A stretch of 54,242 nt of DNA from Alphaproteobacteria bacterium (GTDB taxonomy: Bacteria; Pseudomonadota; Alphaproteobacteria; RF32; CAG-239): NCBI GenBank assembly GCA_017626035.1, contig JAGAJR010000002.1:1-54242 (forward strand), written 5' to 3'. Position numbers and translations under genes: made by a program. Under the pieces are notes generated by a model that saw nothing but the letters and a program-made list of their open reading frames with translations, made no database searches and had not been told where the DNA came from. Positions 24,869-33,831 of this stretch are shown piece after piece. Each line of letters opens with the position of its first letter. The stretch's first letter is position 1.

Positions 24869-25417
24869 ATGTTGATGGACAGGAATAATTCTTTGTTGCT
24901 GATTATTGATGTTCAGGAGCGTCTGGCTCCGGCAATGGACAGTCCGAGGGAAGTAATAAACAACACGGCAAAATTATTGGCCGTTGCCCAAAAGCTGAAC
25001 ATTCCTTTCATTATTACCGAACAGTATCCGAAAGGTTTGGGACCGACAATGGTTGATTTACGCCAAATTGCCGATAATCAGAAAAGTTATTATGAAAAAT
25101 TGGAGTTTTCCTGTGCGAAAAATGACGAGATTTTCAAGGCGATTGAGGCTTCCGGAAAAAAGCAAATCATTATCGCCGGAATAGAAACCCATATTTGTGT
25201 AACCCAAACGGCGTTAGACTTAAAAAAACGCGGATATGAAGTGTTTGTTGTTTCCAATGCCTGCTCTTCAAGGGATGCTCTGCAAAATGTGCTCGGATTG
25301 CAAAGAATGTCCAGAAACGGCATAGATGTCGTCAGTTCCGAAATGGTCTTTTTTGAATGGCTGGAAAAAGCAGGAAGCGAAGAATTTAAAGAAATATCAA
25401 AAAAGTATATTGTGTAG
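24869..25417 (+). CDS. isochorismatase-family cysteine hydrolase
   Basis: 182 aa. The family triad is visible: Asp in LLIIDVQERL (about residue 14), a Lys in the middle (YEKLEFSC region) and the nucleophile Cys in GIETHICVTQTALDL. Members hydrolyse isochorismate, nicotinamide or other amides; this one is closest in pattern to YcaC-type proteins of unknown substrate. A good ribosome binding site (AAAGGAA) precedes the ATG. It is monocistronic, ended by the hairpin at 25451. Confidence 0.88.
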   Translation: MLMDRNNSLLLIIDVQERLAPAMDSPREVINNTAKLLAVAQKLNIPFIITEQYPKGLGPTMVDLRQIADNQKSYYEKLEFSCAKNDEIFKAIEASGKKQIIIAGIETHICVTQTALDLKKRGYEVFVVSNACSSRDALQNVLGLQRMSRNGIDVVSSEMVFFEWLEKAGSEEFKEISKKYIV

Positions 25418-25450
25418 TTTATAAGATTGCTTTTGTTAATGTTTCTGAAA

Positions 25451-25491
25451 AAAAAGAACTCAAATCGCTGCAGCGGCTTGAGTTCTTTTTT
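25451..25491. terminator. intrinsic terminator between convergent genes
   Basis: AAAAAGAACTCAA / TTGAGTTCTTTTT stem with a GCTGCAGC inner palindrome. Confidence 0.88.
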
Positions 25492-25506
25492 GTTGACAAC
25501 AACAGG

Positions 25507-25881
25507 TTACAAACGCCCGTATTCGTCTTCCAGTCTGGTAATGTCGTTTTCATCCAGAATATCTCCGCTCTGGATTTCTATGAAAACGAGTTCATGACTT
25601 CCGGGATTCTGAATACGGTGTATAACTTGCTTGGGAATAGAGATGACATCTCCGAGGAAAGAATCCCTAAGGCAGTCTTTGCTTCCGAGAGTAACAACGG
25701 CATGCCCCTGAACGATAATCCATTTCTCATCGCGATGCTGATGCACCTGCAAAGATAGTTTCTTTCCGGGATAAACCGTAATTTGCTTAATGCAGTAACC
25801 CGAACCGCTGTTTAAAACTTCCCATGTCCCCCAAGGGCGAACGTCTTTGTCTCCCTTTTGATAATTGTTTGTTGTTTTCAT
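25507..25881 (-). CDS. ManC-like stand-alone cupin, second copy
   Basis: 124 aa. It resembles the C-terminal mannose-6-phosphate isomerase (type II) domain of ManC/AlgA: RPWGTWEVL, PGKKLSLQVHQHRDEKW, then DENDITRLEDEYGR. The cupin metal motif H-x-H...E is intact in LQVHQHRDEKW. It is very similar to its neighbour 25925-26287, 43 bp upstream, so a local duplication. No mannose-1-phosphate guanylyltransferase domain is attached. Role could be sugar-phosphate isomerisation for surface polysaccharide. Confidence 0.82.
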   Translation of the reverse strand: MKTTNNYQKGDKDVRPWGTWEVLNSGSGYCIKQITVYPGKKLSLQVHQHRDEKWIIVQGHAVVTLGSKDCLRDSFLGDVISIPKQVIHRIQNPGSHELVFIEIQSGDILDENDITRLEDEYGRL

Positions 25882-25924
25882 ATGCAAAATAGTTTAGTGA
25901 CACAAAAAATAAGTAAAAAACTTT

Positions 25925-26287
25925 TTAAGCTCTTCCGTAACTGTCCTCATAACGGATGATGTCATTTTCATCCAATGTTTCTCCGGTCTGAACTTCAATA
26001 AATTCCATGTTTTCGGCGGAGTTGTTTTGAATACGGTGCTTGACCTTTACCGGAATGAACACGTTTTCTCCGGCTTTTTTGTTGATTTTATCTTCTCCGA
26101 GAGTAACAACGGCTTCCCCTTTGACGATAATCCAGTGTTCGTTTCTGAAGTCATGGGATTGCAAAGACAAAATATTTCCCGGCGTAACGCAGATTCTTTT
26201 TACGCAAAACCCGTCTCCGGCATCCAAAACTTCCCATGTTCCCCAAGGTCTGGTGTCTTTATCGCCTTTTTTGTAGTTGTTAGCCAT
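25925..26287 (-). CDS. ManC-like stand-alone cupin, first copy
   Basis: 120 aa. The same family as the next gene: RPWGTWEVLDAG, PGNILSLQSHDFRNEHW, then DENDIIRYEDSYGR. In the metal motif the second His is Phe (SHDFRNEHW), although another His follows three residues later, so metal binding may differ from the sister copy. It is first in a two-gene unit, divergent from ptsP. Confidence 0.82.
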   Translation of the reverse strand: MANNYKKGDKDTRPWGTWEVLDAGDGFCVKRICVTPGNILSLQSHDFRNEHWIIVKGEAVVTLGEDKINKKAGENVFIPVKVKHRIQNNSAENMEFIEVQTGETLDENDIIRYEDSYGRA

Positions 26288-26386
26288 TTATTTACTCCAT
26301 TAAGTTAAACTTTATCCTTGATGAAACAGAATATAAATAATATAAATTAAATCGCAAGATTAAAGTTTCAAAACACTGGGAAAAAG

Positions 26387-28654
26387 ATGAAATCTCTGGC
26401 AATAAATCAGGCGATGGATATTTTGAAGTTGCTGCGTCAGGTGGCGGAAGGTCAAGATGATGTTCCGTCCAAACTGGCACGAATAACAAAGATTATTGCC
26501 GAACAGCTGAATGCGGACGCTTCCGCTTGTTATGTGTCTGTTGATGATGATTATTTGGAGTTGTTTTCCTCTTTCGGTTTTTCCCCGGACGCCGCTCACA
26601 AAATCAAACTTCGCTACGGTGAAGGATTGGTCGGCGAAGTTGCCAAGACGAGCCGTTCGTTGGCGGTGTCGGACGCCTGGTCTCATCCCAAATTTTCTTA
26701 CAAAAAAGGAATGGGAGAAGAAGAATATAAATCGTTTCTCGGTGTCCCGCTGATTCGGCGAAGCCGGTCTATCGGCGTTTTGACGGTGCAAAGCAAAGAA
26801 ATCCATGAATATTCCCGTTTGGAGATTGAAATCCTTGAAACGGTGGCCATGGTTCTCGCCGAGATGATAGCCTCGGATGAAATGTCCGAATACAAAAAAA
26901 CGCTGATAAAAGAACGGGGCCTCGCGACCAGAGAAAGAATAAAAGGTTTGAGCCTGAGCAAGGGCTATGGTTTGGGTAAAGCGGTTGTTCACCGCCGCCG
27001 GCAGGCCGTAACCAAGATTTTTGCCGAAGATAAAGAAAAAGAGCTTCGCCGCTTGGAAATTGCCCATCGTGAAATGAATGACGATTTGGATGCGAAGTTT
27101 GATGCCGCTCAGCTTGGTATAGGCGAACATGTCGATATTCTGGATGCTTACCGGATGTTTGCAAAGGATAAGGGCTGGTATAAAAAAATTGCTGACAACG
27201 TCAACAGCGGATTAACCGTTGAAGCTGCGGTCGAACGGGCTTATGAAGATATGTGGAACCGCTTGTCGGGAACAAAAGATTCTTATCTTAAAGAACGTCT
27301 GCACGACTTGCGTGATGTTGCGGACAGATTGCAGTCTTATTTAAGCGGGGATACGAAGAACTCGGAAGAAACCGGGCAATGGAGCGATATAATTGTTGTG
27401 GCTCAGACAATGGGGCCTGCCGACTTAATGGATTACGACTATAATAAAATCCGCGGCTTGATTATTGAAGACGGAACGCCGACAATGCACGTCGCTATTG
27501 TCGCCAAGGCTCTGAATATTCCGGTTATTGCCAAGATTAAAGGTATTTTTGAAGAAATAAAAACCGGAGAACTGATAGCGGTCGACGGGAACGACAGTTA
27601 TGTTTACATTCATCCGAGTCAGGCCGTTCAGGATAAATTCAAAACCAAAATCGCTGAAAAAGAAAAACTTCAGGCTCGTTTGGCCGAGTTAAGAAAACTT
27701 CCGGCCAAAACTTTGGACGGTATTCGCATCGGCCTGTATGTCAATGTCGGTTTGGCCTTTGATTTGGATTATATTGCCGCGACCAACTGCGACGGGGTCG
27801 GATTATATCGAACCGAAATTCCTTTTATGGCTTCTGATGTCATGCCGGATGTTGAAAAACAAACGGCGTATTATAAGGAATTGATGGACAAAGCCGGAAA
27901 TAAAAAAGTGATTTTCAGAAGTCTGGATGTCGGATCGGACAAATTGCTTCCGTATTGGGGCAGCGTCGGAGAAGAAAACCCGGCAATCGGCTGGCGTTCG
28001 ATTCGTATCACGCTAGACCGCAGGGCTATCCTGCGTAAACAGCTGCGAGCCTTTTTACGAGCAGCGGCGGGAAAAGAACTGAATGTTATGTTTCCGATGA
28101 TTTCTGATTTGTTTGAATTTGAAGAAGCAAAAGAAACGCTCCTGATTGAATTGGAAAAAGAAAAACGCCGCGGCGATCCGGTGCCGAGCAAGGTTAACAC
28201 CGGCTTAATGATTGAAGTGCCGTCCGTCGTCTTCCAGTTGGAACCGATTCTGAAACAGGCTGACTTTATTTCTGTCGGAACCAATGATTTGGCACAGTTT
28301 ATTTTTGCCTGCGACAGAGGTAATCCTCGTTTGACGGAACGGTATGATGTCTTGTCTTCACCGTTTTTGAAAGTGATGGGCGAGATTGTCAGTCAGGCTA
28401 ATGCCGCTGATGTTTATTGTTCGGTCTGCGGAGAAATGGCGTCAAATCCGATTGAAGCGATGGCTTTGATTGGGTTAGGCTTTAGAAATTTGTCTTCTTC
28501 CGGATCATCTTTCGGAAGGGTTAAGTCAATGATAAGAACAATAAATGTGGAAGAGGTTTCCGATTATGTAAAAACATTGCTGAAATCTCAAAAAAGGACT
28601 TTACGTCCGCAATTATTGGCTTATGCTTATGATCATGGTATTGAAATCTATTAG
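26387..28654 (+). CDS. ptsP: PEP-protein phosphotransferase of the nitrogen PTS (EI-Ntr)
   Basis: 755 aa. An N-terminal GAF sensor domain (about 1-165) is followed by enzyme I. The phospho-accepting His is His368 in GTPTMHVAIVAKAL; the usual Ser before it is Met here. The PEP-binding domain carries EENPAIGWRSIRI and SVGTNDLAQFIFACDRGN. EI-Ntr passes phosphate from PEP to NPr and EIIA-Ntr, which regulate nitrogen, potassium and stress functions; partners are not in this window. GGGAAAAAG lies before the ATG. The next gene, rodZ-like, starts 53 bp downstream. Confidence 0.93.
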   Translation: MKSLAINQAMDILKLLRQVAEGQDDVPSKLARITKIIAEQLNADASACYVSVDDDYLELFSSFGFSPDAAHKIKLRYGEGLVGEVAKTSRSLAVSDAWSHPKFSYKKGMGEEEYKSFLGVPLIRRSRSIGVLTVQSKEIHEYSRLEIEILETVAMVLAEMIASDEMSEYKKTLIKERGLATRERIKGLSLSKGYGLGKAVVHRRRQAVTKIFAEDKEKELRRLEIAHREMNDDLDAKFDAAQLGIGEHVDILDAYRMFAKDKGWYKKIADNVNSGLTVEAAVERAYEDMWNRLSGTKDSYLKERLHDLRDVADRLQSYLSGDTKNSEETGQWSDIIVVAQTMGPADLMDYDYNKIRGLIIEDGTPTMHVAIVAKALNIPVIAKIKGIFEEIKTGELIAVDGNDSYVYIHPSQAVQDKFKTKIAEKEKLQARLAELRKLPAKTLDGIRIGLYVNVGLAFDLDYIAATNCDGVGLYRTEIPFMASDVMPDVEKQTAYYKELMDKAGNKKVIFRSLDVGSDKLLPYWGSVGEENPAIGWRSIRITLDRRAILRKQLRAFLRAAAGKELNVMFPMISDLFEFEEAKETLLIELEKEKRRGDPVPSKVNTGLMIEVPSVVFQLEPILKQADFISVGTNDLAQFIFACDRGNPRLTERYDVLSSPFLKVMGEIVSQANAADVYCSVCGEMASNPIEAMALIGLGFRNLSSSGSSFGRVKSMIRTINVEEVSDYVKTLLKSQKRTLRPQLLAYAYDHGIEIY

Positions 28655-28707
28655 AAGATGTGGTTCAATACGCCGAGTTTTAAATAAATCGCAAGAAGGA
28701 TGTTGTT

Positions 28708-29727
28708 GTGAAAAAAAATACAGAAAATACTGCAGCAGAAGAAAAGTCTGAGAAAAAGGAAACTGTCGCAAAAACAGAAGCAAAAGTTTCCGAAATCGCC
28801 GTTGAAGGAAAAGTTGGCGGAATGTTGAAGGACTCCCGTCTGAAAAAAGGGTATAAAATATCAGATGCGGCCAAAGATTTGTGTATTCGCCAAAGTTACC
28901 TGGAAGCTATTGAAGCCAGTAATTATGACGAAATTCCGGAGTTCCCGTACGGTGTGGGCTTTATCCGTTCTTATGCGGATTATTTGGGCTTAAACAGTGC
29001 CCGTATCGTTCAGCTTTATAAAGAAGAAACCGATGCCGCTTCCCGTAATGAAAAGTATTTTGTTTTGGAACCGCAAACGGAAGCAAGCGTTCCGAACAAA
29101 AAATATCTGATGATTAGTCTTGCGGCGTTAATTGCAATTTATTTTGCCTGGTTTTTGTTTAATGAACAACAGAACGGAACGGAAGAACAAGATGTTAATG
29201 CCGTAGAAGATGTTGTTGAAACCGGAGAACTGAATACGACTGAGATGGAATATCCTCTGCAGGTTGAAGATTTTGTGCCTGCGGAAGATGTTGCCGTTTC
29301 GGAAAGTGAAACGACAGAAAATATGGTTGTGATTGACACGACAATACAAACCGGCGAGAATAACGGCCAAGTTACCGTTAACGAAGGAAGCTTTGTTGAA
29401 GAAACAGTTTCTGTCCCGGCTGCCGAAACAAAAACTGAAGTTCCGGCTAAGAAGGAAGAAAAGAAAACCGTTGTTAACGACAAAGGTATTGTGATTAAAG
29501 TCAAAAAAGAAACTTGGATTGAAGTGAAAGACGACAAAAAACTTTACCTCAGCAAGGTTTTGAATGAAGGCGACAGTTATACGGTTCCGGAAGGAAAAGG
29601 AATGATTCTTTCCGTCGGCAAATACGAAGGAGTTGATGTTTTTGTAAACGGCAAGCAAACGGATGTTGTTAAGCCGAACAAAAAAATGAATATCTCTTTG
29701 GATCAATATTTAGAAGCTAACCATTAG
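28708..29727 (+). CDS. rodZ: RodZ-like HTH membrane protein
   Basis: 339 aa with a GTG start (AAGGA upstream). It has a charged N-terminus, an Xre-type helix-turn-helix (about 38-100: LKDSRLKKGYKISDAAKDL), a membrane segment near 131-152, an acidic, Thr/Glu-rich spacer, and a C-terminal DUF4115 domain (about 260-335: KKETWIEVKDDKKLYLSK). RodZ links MreB to the wall-elongation machinery. Its place before ispG is conserved. The spacer is long and low-complexity, as usual for this family. Confidence 0.88.
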   Translation: MKKNTENTAAEEKSEKKETVAKTEAKVSEIAVEGKVGGMLKDSRLKKGYKISDAAKDLCIRQSYLEAIEASNYDEIPEFPYGVGFIRSYADYLGLNSARIVQLYKEETDAASRNEKYFVLEPQTEASVPNKKYLMISLAALIAIYFAWFLFNEQQNGTEEQDVNAVEDVVETGELNTTEMEYPLQVEDFVPAEDVAVSESETTENMVVIDTTIQTGENNGQVTVNEGSFVEETVSVPAAETKTEVPAKKEEKKTVVNDKGIVIKVKKETWIEVKDDKKLYLSKVLNEGDSYTVPEGKGMILSVGKYEGVDVFVNGKQTDVVKPNKKMNISLDQYLEANH

Positions 29728-29744
29728 CTTTGAACGGACTTAAC

Positions 29745-29779
29745 AGAAAATAGCAGGTGCAGACTTGCTATTTTCTTTT
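29745..29779 (+). terminator. terminator after the rodZ-like gene
   Basis: AGAAAATAGCA / TGCTATTTTCT stem with a short T-run, 20 bases before ispG. It may partly separate the two. Confidence 0.75.
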
Positions 29780-29800
29780 GTTTTATAAAAGGGTTGAAAA

Positions 29801-30877
29801 ATGACGAAGATACTCAGACGCAAATCCAGACAAATTATGGTGGGCAATGTTGCCGTCGGCGGAGATGCCCCGATAACGATTCAGTCTATGACCAATACGC
29901 TGACATCCGATGCCAAGGCAACTATCGCCCAGATTGAGCGTCAGGTAAAAGCCGGCTGCGATATTACCCGTTGTTCCTGCCCGGACGAAACATCGGCTCG
30001 CGCGATGAAAGAGATAACAAAATCCGTGTCTGTTCCGGTTGTGGCCGATATCCATTTTGATTATCGTCTGGCCTTGATTGCCGCGGATAACGGAGCTGCC
30101 TGTCTGCGGATTAATCCGGGAAATATCGGAGGAATGGACAGAGTTAAAGAAGTGGTAAAAGCCGCTAAAGCCAATAATTGTTCGATTCGCATCGGTGTCA
30201 ACGGCGGCTCTTTGGATAAACGCCTGCTGGAGAAATATGGAGAGCCTTGTGCCGACGCTTTGGTGGAAAGTGCATTGGATCAGGCAAAAATGTTGGAAGA
30301 CAACGATTTTAGGGAGTTTAAAATCAGCGTAAAGTCATCCAATACGCCGATGATGATTGAAGCCTATCGTAAATTGGCTGCGGCTTGTGATTATCCGCTG
30401 CATTTGGGCGTAACCGAAGCCGGAGGCCTTCGGGCCGGAACCGTAAAATCGGCATTGGGTATCGGCAGCTTGCTGATGGACGGAATTGGCGATACGCTGA
30501 GGGTATCGTTGACGGCGGATGTGGAAGAAGAAGTTCTCGCCGGTTATGAAATTTTAAAAGCTCTGGATTTGCGACATCGGGGTGTACGGATTATTTCCTG
30601 CCCGACCTGTGCGAGAAGAGGGTATGATGTTCAAAAAACGGTTGAAACGTTAGAAAAACGACTGGTGCATATTTCTCAGCCGATAAGCGTTGCTGTTATG
30701 GGCTGCGTGGTTAACGGGCCGGGAGAGGCCGGACATACGGATTTCGGAGTTTGCGGCGGAAATGGCGAGTTTAATATGATTTATGTTGACGGAAAGCCAG
30801 ACCATAAGGTAAAAAATGAGAATGTTGTCGAAGAGTTGGTCGGCTTGATTGAAGAAAAGGTAAGAAAAAATGGCTAA
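29801..30877 (+). CDS. ispG: 4-hydroxy-3-methylbut-2-enyl diphosphate synthase
   Basis: 358 aa. This is the penultimate step of the MEP isoprenoid pathway, using a [4Fe-4S] cluster. The cluster ligands are visible: Cys267 and Cys270 in ISCPTCAR, Cys302 in [10 protein letters not shown], with Glu309 nearby. The TIM-barrel N-terminal half begins [15 protein letters not shown]. It overlaps hisS by 8 bp. Confidence 0.96.
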   Translation: MTKILRRKSRQIMVGNVAVGGDAPITIQSMTNTLTSDAKATIAQIERQVKAGCDITRCSCPDETSARAMKEITKSVSVPVVADIHFDYRLALIAADNGAACLRINPGNIGGMDRVKEVVKAAKANNCSIRIGVNGGSLDKRLLEKYGEPCADALVESALDQAKMLEDNDFREFKISVKSSNTPMMIEAYRKLAAACDYPLHLGVTEAGGLRAGTVKSALGIGSLLMDGIGDTLRVSLTADVEEEVLAGYEILKALDLRHRGVRIISCPTCARRGYDVQKTVETLEKRLVHISQPISVAVMGCVVNGPGEAGHTDFGVCGGNGEFNMIYVDGKPDHKVKNENVVEELVGLIEEKVRKNG

Positions 30878-32105
30878 ATTGCAAAATGTTCGCGGAACAT
30901 ACGATTTGTATGGCGATGCCAAAAGAAAAATGAAAAAAGTGGTGGCAACCGGAAGTTCGGTGGTTGAAAAATACGGCTTTGAAGAAATTGAAACGCCGAT
31001 TTTCGAATTTACCGAAGTATTCTCCAGAAACCTTGGCGATACTTCCGACATCGTAACCAAAGAGATGTATTGTTTCCAAGACCGGGGCGGAGAAAGCCTG
31101 ACCTTGCGTCCGGAGGGAACGGCGGGTGTTGTTCGTTCTTTTATCAGCGAGGGAATGCAGCAGAACTTGCCGGTTAAGTTGTATTATGCCGGTCCGATGT
31201 TTCGTTACGAACGTCCGCAGAAAGGCCGCCAACGTCAATTTACCCAGTTCGGTGTGGAACTTTTGGGGGTTGAAACGCCGCAGGCCGATATTGAAGTTAT
31301 TTCCATGGCTTATGAGTTTGTGGAGACCTTGGGTTTGGCCGGAAATGTCGTAGTCGAGATAAACTCTTTGGGTGATGCCGAAAGCCGCGATGCTTACCGT
31401 GAAAAACTGGTGGCTTATTTGCGTGAACACTATGACGAACTTTCCGAAGACAGCAAAAACCGTTTGGAAAAAAATCCGCTGCGGGTGTTGGATTCTAAAG
31501 AAGAATGTGATAAAGCCGTTGTGGCCGGTGCTCCGCTGTATAAAGACAGCCTGAACGAAACCTCCGCCGCTTTCTTTGCGTCGGTTTTGAAGGGATTGGA
31601 CAATTTGGGAATCAAATACCGGGTTAATAACCGTTTGGTTCGCGGTTTGGATTATTATTCCCACACGGTGTTTGAACTGGTTACCGATAAACTCGGGGCT
31701 CAGGGAACGGTTTTGGCCGGCGGCCGTTATGACGGTTTGGTCGAACAAATGGGCGGCGGTAAAGTAGCAGGTATCGGCTGGGCTTGCGGTGTTGAACGCT
31801 TAAGTATGCTTTTGGATGAAGACGTTTCTCTTCCTCGCCCGATTGCCGTTATTCCGGTTGGCGAAGATGTGAACGAAGAAGCCGTAAAAATTGCTTATCA
31901 ATTACGGCGGGCCGGTTTCCGGGTCGAGCAGGGATACAGCGGCAACCTGAAAAAAAGAATGATAAAAGCCAATAAAGCAAATGCCGTTAAAGCCGTGATT
32001 ATCGGTTCGGAGGAACTGGCTCAAAAAGTCGTAACGGTTAAAGATTTGGATAGCGGAGAACAGAAGACCGTTGCACTGGATAAGATTGTTGAGGAATTAA
32101 ATTAA
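30870..32105 (+). CDS. hisS: histidyl-tRNA synthetase
   Basis: 411 aa, class II synthetase. It begins [13 protein letters not shown] and shows motif 2 ([15 protein letters not shown]), the histidine-specific [13 protein letters not shown], motif 3 (GWACGVERL), and a C-terminal anticodon-binding domain. It charges tRNA-His. Overlaps ispG by 8 bp at the start and shares one base with prfA (TAATG) at the end, so a tightly coupled operon. Confidence 0.96.
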   Translation: MAKLQNVRGTYDLYGDAKRKMKKVVATGSSVVEKYGFEEIETPIFEFTEVFSRNLGDTSDIVTKEMYCFQDRGGESLTLRPEGTAGVVRSFISEGMQQNLPVKLYYAGPMFRYERPQKGRQRQFTQFGVELLGVETPQADIEVISMAYEFVETLGLAGNVVVEINSLGDAESRDAYREKLVAYLREHYDELSEDSKNRLEKNPLRVLDSKEECDKAVVAGAPLYKDSLNETSAAFFASVLKGLDNLGIKYRVNNRLVRGLDYYSHTVFELVTDKLGAQGTVLAGGRYDGLVEQMGGGKVAGIGWACGVERLSMLLDEDVSLPRPIAVIPVGEDVNEEAVKIAYQLRRAGFRVEQGYSGNLKKRMIKANKANAVKAVIIGSEELAQKVVTVKDLDSGEQKTVALDKIVEELN

Positions 32106-33178
32106 TGAGTTTTGCAGAGAAATTAGCTAACGTTGTAAACCGCCATGATGAAATTCAGGCTTTACTGGCCTCTCCGGATTTAAGTTCGGATGACTTGGTG
32201 AAGATGAACAAGGAATTGGCGGAACTGTCTCCCGTTGTTGAAGCAATTCATAATTATAACCATATGGAAAGCAATATGAATGATGCCAAGGCAATGATGG
32301 ATGATGCCTCTTTGGACAAGGAAATGCGGGAAATGGCGGAAGCCGAATATTATGATTTGAAAGAACAGCTTCCTAATTTGGAAAAAGAAATTAAAATTTT
32401 GCTTTTGCCGAAAGATGAAGAGGATGAAAAGAACGCCATCTTGGAAGTTCGAGCCGGAACCGGCGGCGATGAGGCCGCTTTGTTTGCCGCTGTTTTGTTT
32501 GAAATGTATCAGCGTTATTCTCAAAAACAAGGATGGAAGTTTGAAATTCTGGATGCCGATGAAAACGGCTTGGGCGGTTATAAAGAAGCTTCGGCAAAGA
32601 TTACCGGCAAAGATGTTTTCGCCAAATTGAAATTTGAGTCGGGTGCTCACCGTGTCCAACGTGTTCCGGTAACGGAATCTCAGGGACGAGTGCATACTTC
32701 TGCGGCAACGGTAGCCGTTTTGCCGGAAATTGAAGAAGTAGATATGTATATTAATCCGGCAGATTTGAAAATTGATGTGTATCGTGCGTCCGGAGCCGGC
32801 GGGCAGCACGTTAACAGAACAGAGTCTGCCGTGCGTATTACCCATATTCCGACCGGAATTGTCGTTCAGTGTCAGGATGACCGTTCACAGTTTAAGAATA
32901 AAGAAAAAGCAATGAACCACCTGCGGGCGAAATTATACGATTCGCAAAAATCGGCAATTGATGCGGAATATTCCGAACGCCGTAAATTGCAAGTCGGCAG
33001 CGGCGACCGTTCGGAACGTATTCGTACTTATAACTATCCTCAGGGGCGTGTAACCGACCACCGGATTAACCTGACGCTTTATAAGCTGGATGAAGTGGTT
33101 TCCGGAGATGCCTTGGGCGAAATCGTCGATGCTCTGATTATGGAAGATCAGGCTCAAAGGTTGTCGGAATTGGATTAA
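32105..33178 (+). CDS. prfA: peptide chain release factor 1
   Basis: 357 aa. The GGQ loop (232-234, in [10 protein letters not shown]) triggers peptide release; the PxT stop-codon reading motif is PVT at 188-190, as expected for RF1 (UAA/UAG). Full length. In many relatives prmC, which methylates the GGQ Gln, follows prfA; here a terminator and a minus-strand gene follow instead. Confidence 0.97.
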   Translation: MSFAEKLANVVNRHDEIQALLASPDLSSDDLVKMNKELAELSPVVEAIHNYNHMESNMNDAKAMMDDASLDKEMREMAEAEYYDLKEQLPNLEKEIKILLLPKDEEDEKNAILEVRAGTGGDEAALFAAVLFEMYQRYSQKQGWKFEILDADENGLGGYKEASAKITGKDVFAKLKFESGAHRVQRVPVTESQGRVHTSAATVAVLPEIEEVDMYINPADLKIDVYRASGAGGQHVNRTESAVRITHIPTGIVVQCQDDRSQFKNKEKAMNHLRAKLYDSQKSAIDAEYSERRKLQVGSGDRSERIRTYNYPQGRVTDHRINLTLYKLDEVVSGDALGEIVDALIMEDQAQRLSELD

Positions 33179-33188
33179 AAAAACAAAA

Positions 33189-33220
33189 AAAGGATTGGAA
33201 CAATTTTCCAATCCTTTTAA
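33189..33220. terminator. bidirectional terminator after prfA
   Basis: AAAGGATTGGAA / TTCCAATCCTTT perfect stem with A- and T-runs. The right arm touches the stop of the convergent gene. Confidence 0.9.
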
Positions 33221-33669
33221 GTGTAGTTCAGCTCGATTTCTTTCAGAAACTCTAAAGGAGAGTTTAGCAAAACTTTTTTCTGAAAAATAGAGCAGCTTTG
33301 TGATGTCTTGTCGAAGACCGAGCATACATCGGGAGCATAACGGCAGTATTCGGGGCTGTCATCCAGATGAAAATCAATGTGATGTTTATCCCAAAAATCT
33401 TTTTTTGCCTTGTTCCAGAGTTCGTCTTCTATCCTGTTGTTTTCATCCACTTTTCCCAAAGCTTTAAAATGGTCATAAATAGCGAAAACATAGGAGTAAG
33501 CGATAAAATGCTCATCCAAAGTTTTTTTAATATCCTCAAGCGGGCCGCCGGAAATGATGTAAATCAGGTGTCCTCTGGCTTGAGCATAACGGCAGAATTC
33601 ACGAAAAAAATCAAAATTTTGATTTATCACGCCGTGAAAATCCAAACCGATTTTAAGTTTCCTATCCAT
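33217..33669 (-). CDS. HAD-like hydrolase
   Basis: 150 aa from the ATG at 33669; an in-frame GTG at 33708 would add 13 residues and neither has a clear ribosome binding site. Motif I is GLDFHGV: the nucleophile Asp is present but the second Asp is His. Motif II is YIISGGP, and LDDSPEYCRY supplies the acidic motif IV. This arrangement is seen in small HAD proteins of unknown substrate. Phosphatase activity is plausible but unproven. Confidence 0.75.
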   Translation of the reverse strand: MDRKLKIGLDFHGVINQNFDFFREFCRYAQARGHLIYIISGGPLEDIKKTLDEHFIAYSYVFAIYDHFKALGKVDENNRIEDELWNKAKKDFWDKHHIDFHLDDSPEYCRYAPDVCSVFDKTSQSCSIFQKKVLLNSPLEFLKEIELNYT

Positions 33670-33774
33670 GGTTATAATAATTTGGTATAACTGTTTCTTT
33701 GCTAACACATTTTTTTATTAAAGTAAAATTTTTTTATTCTGTTTCGTCGTTGTTTAACATTTTTGATTTTTTTA

Positions 33775-33802
33775 TTGTTTATGAATGAGAATAGTCTATA
33801 AT
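33775..33802 (+). promoter_or_regulatory. promoter for dnaE
   Basis: TTGTTT at 33775-33780, 16-base spacer, TATAAT at 33797-33802, about 30 bases before the dnaE ATG, which has AAGGAAG upstream. Confidence 0.6.
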
Positions 33803-33831
33803 TCCAACCAGATTAATCTAAAGGAAGAATA

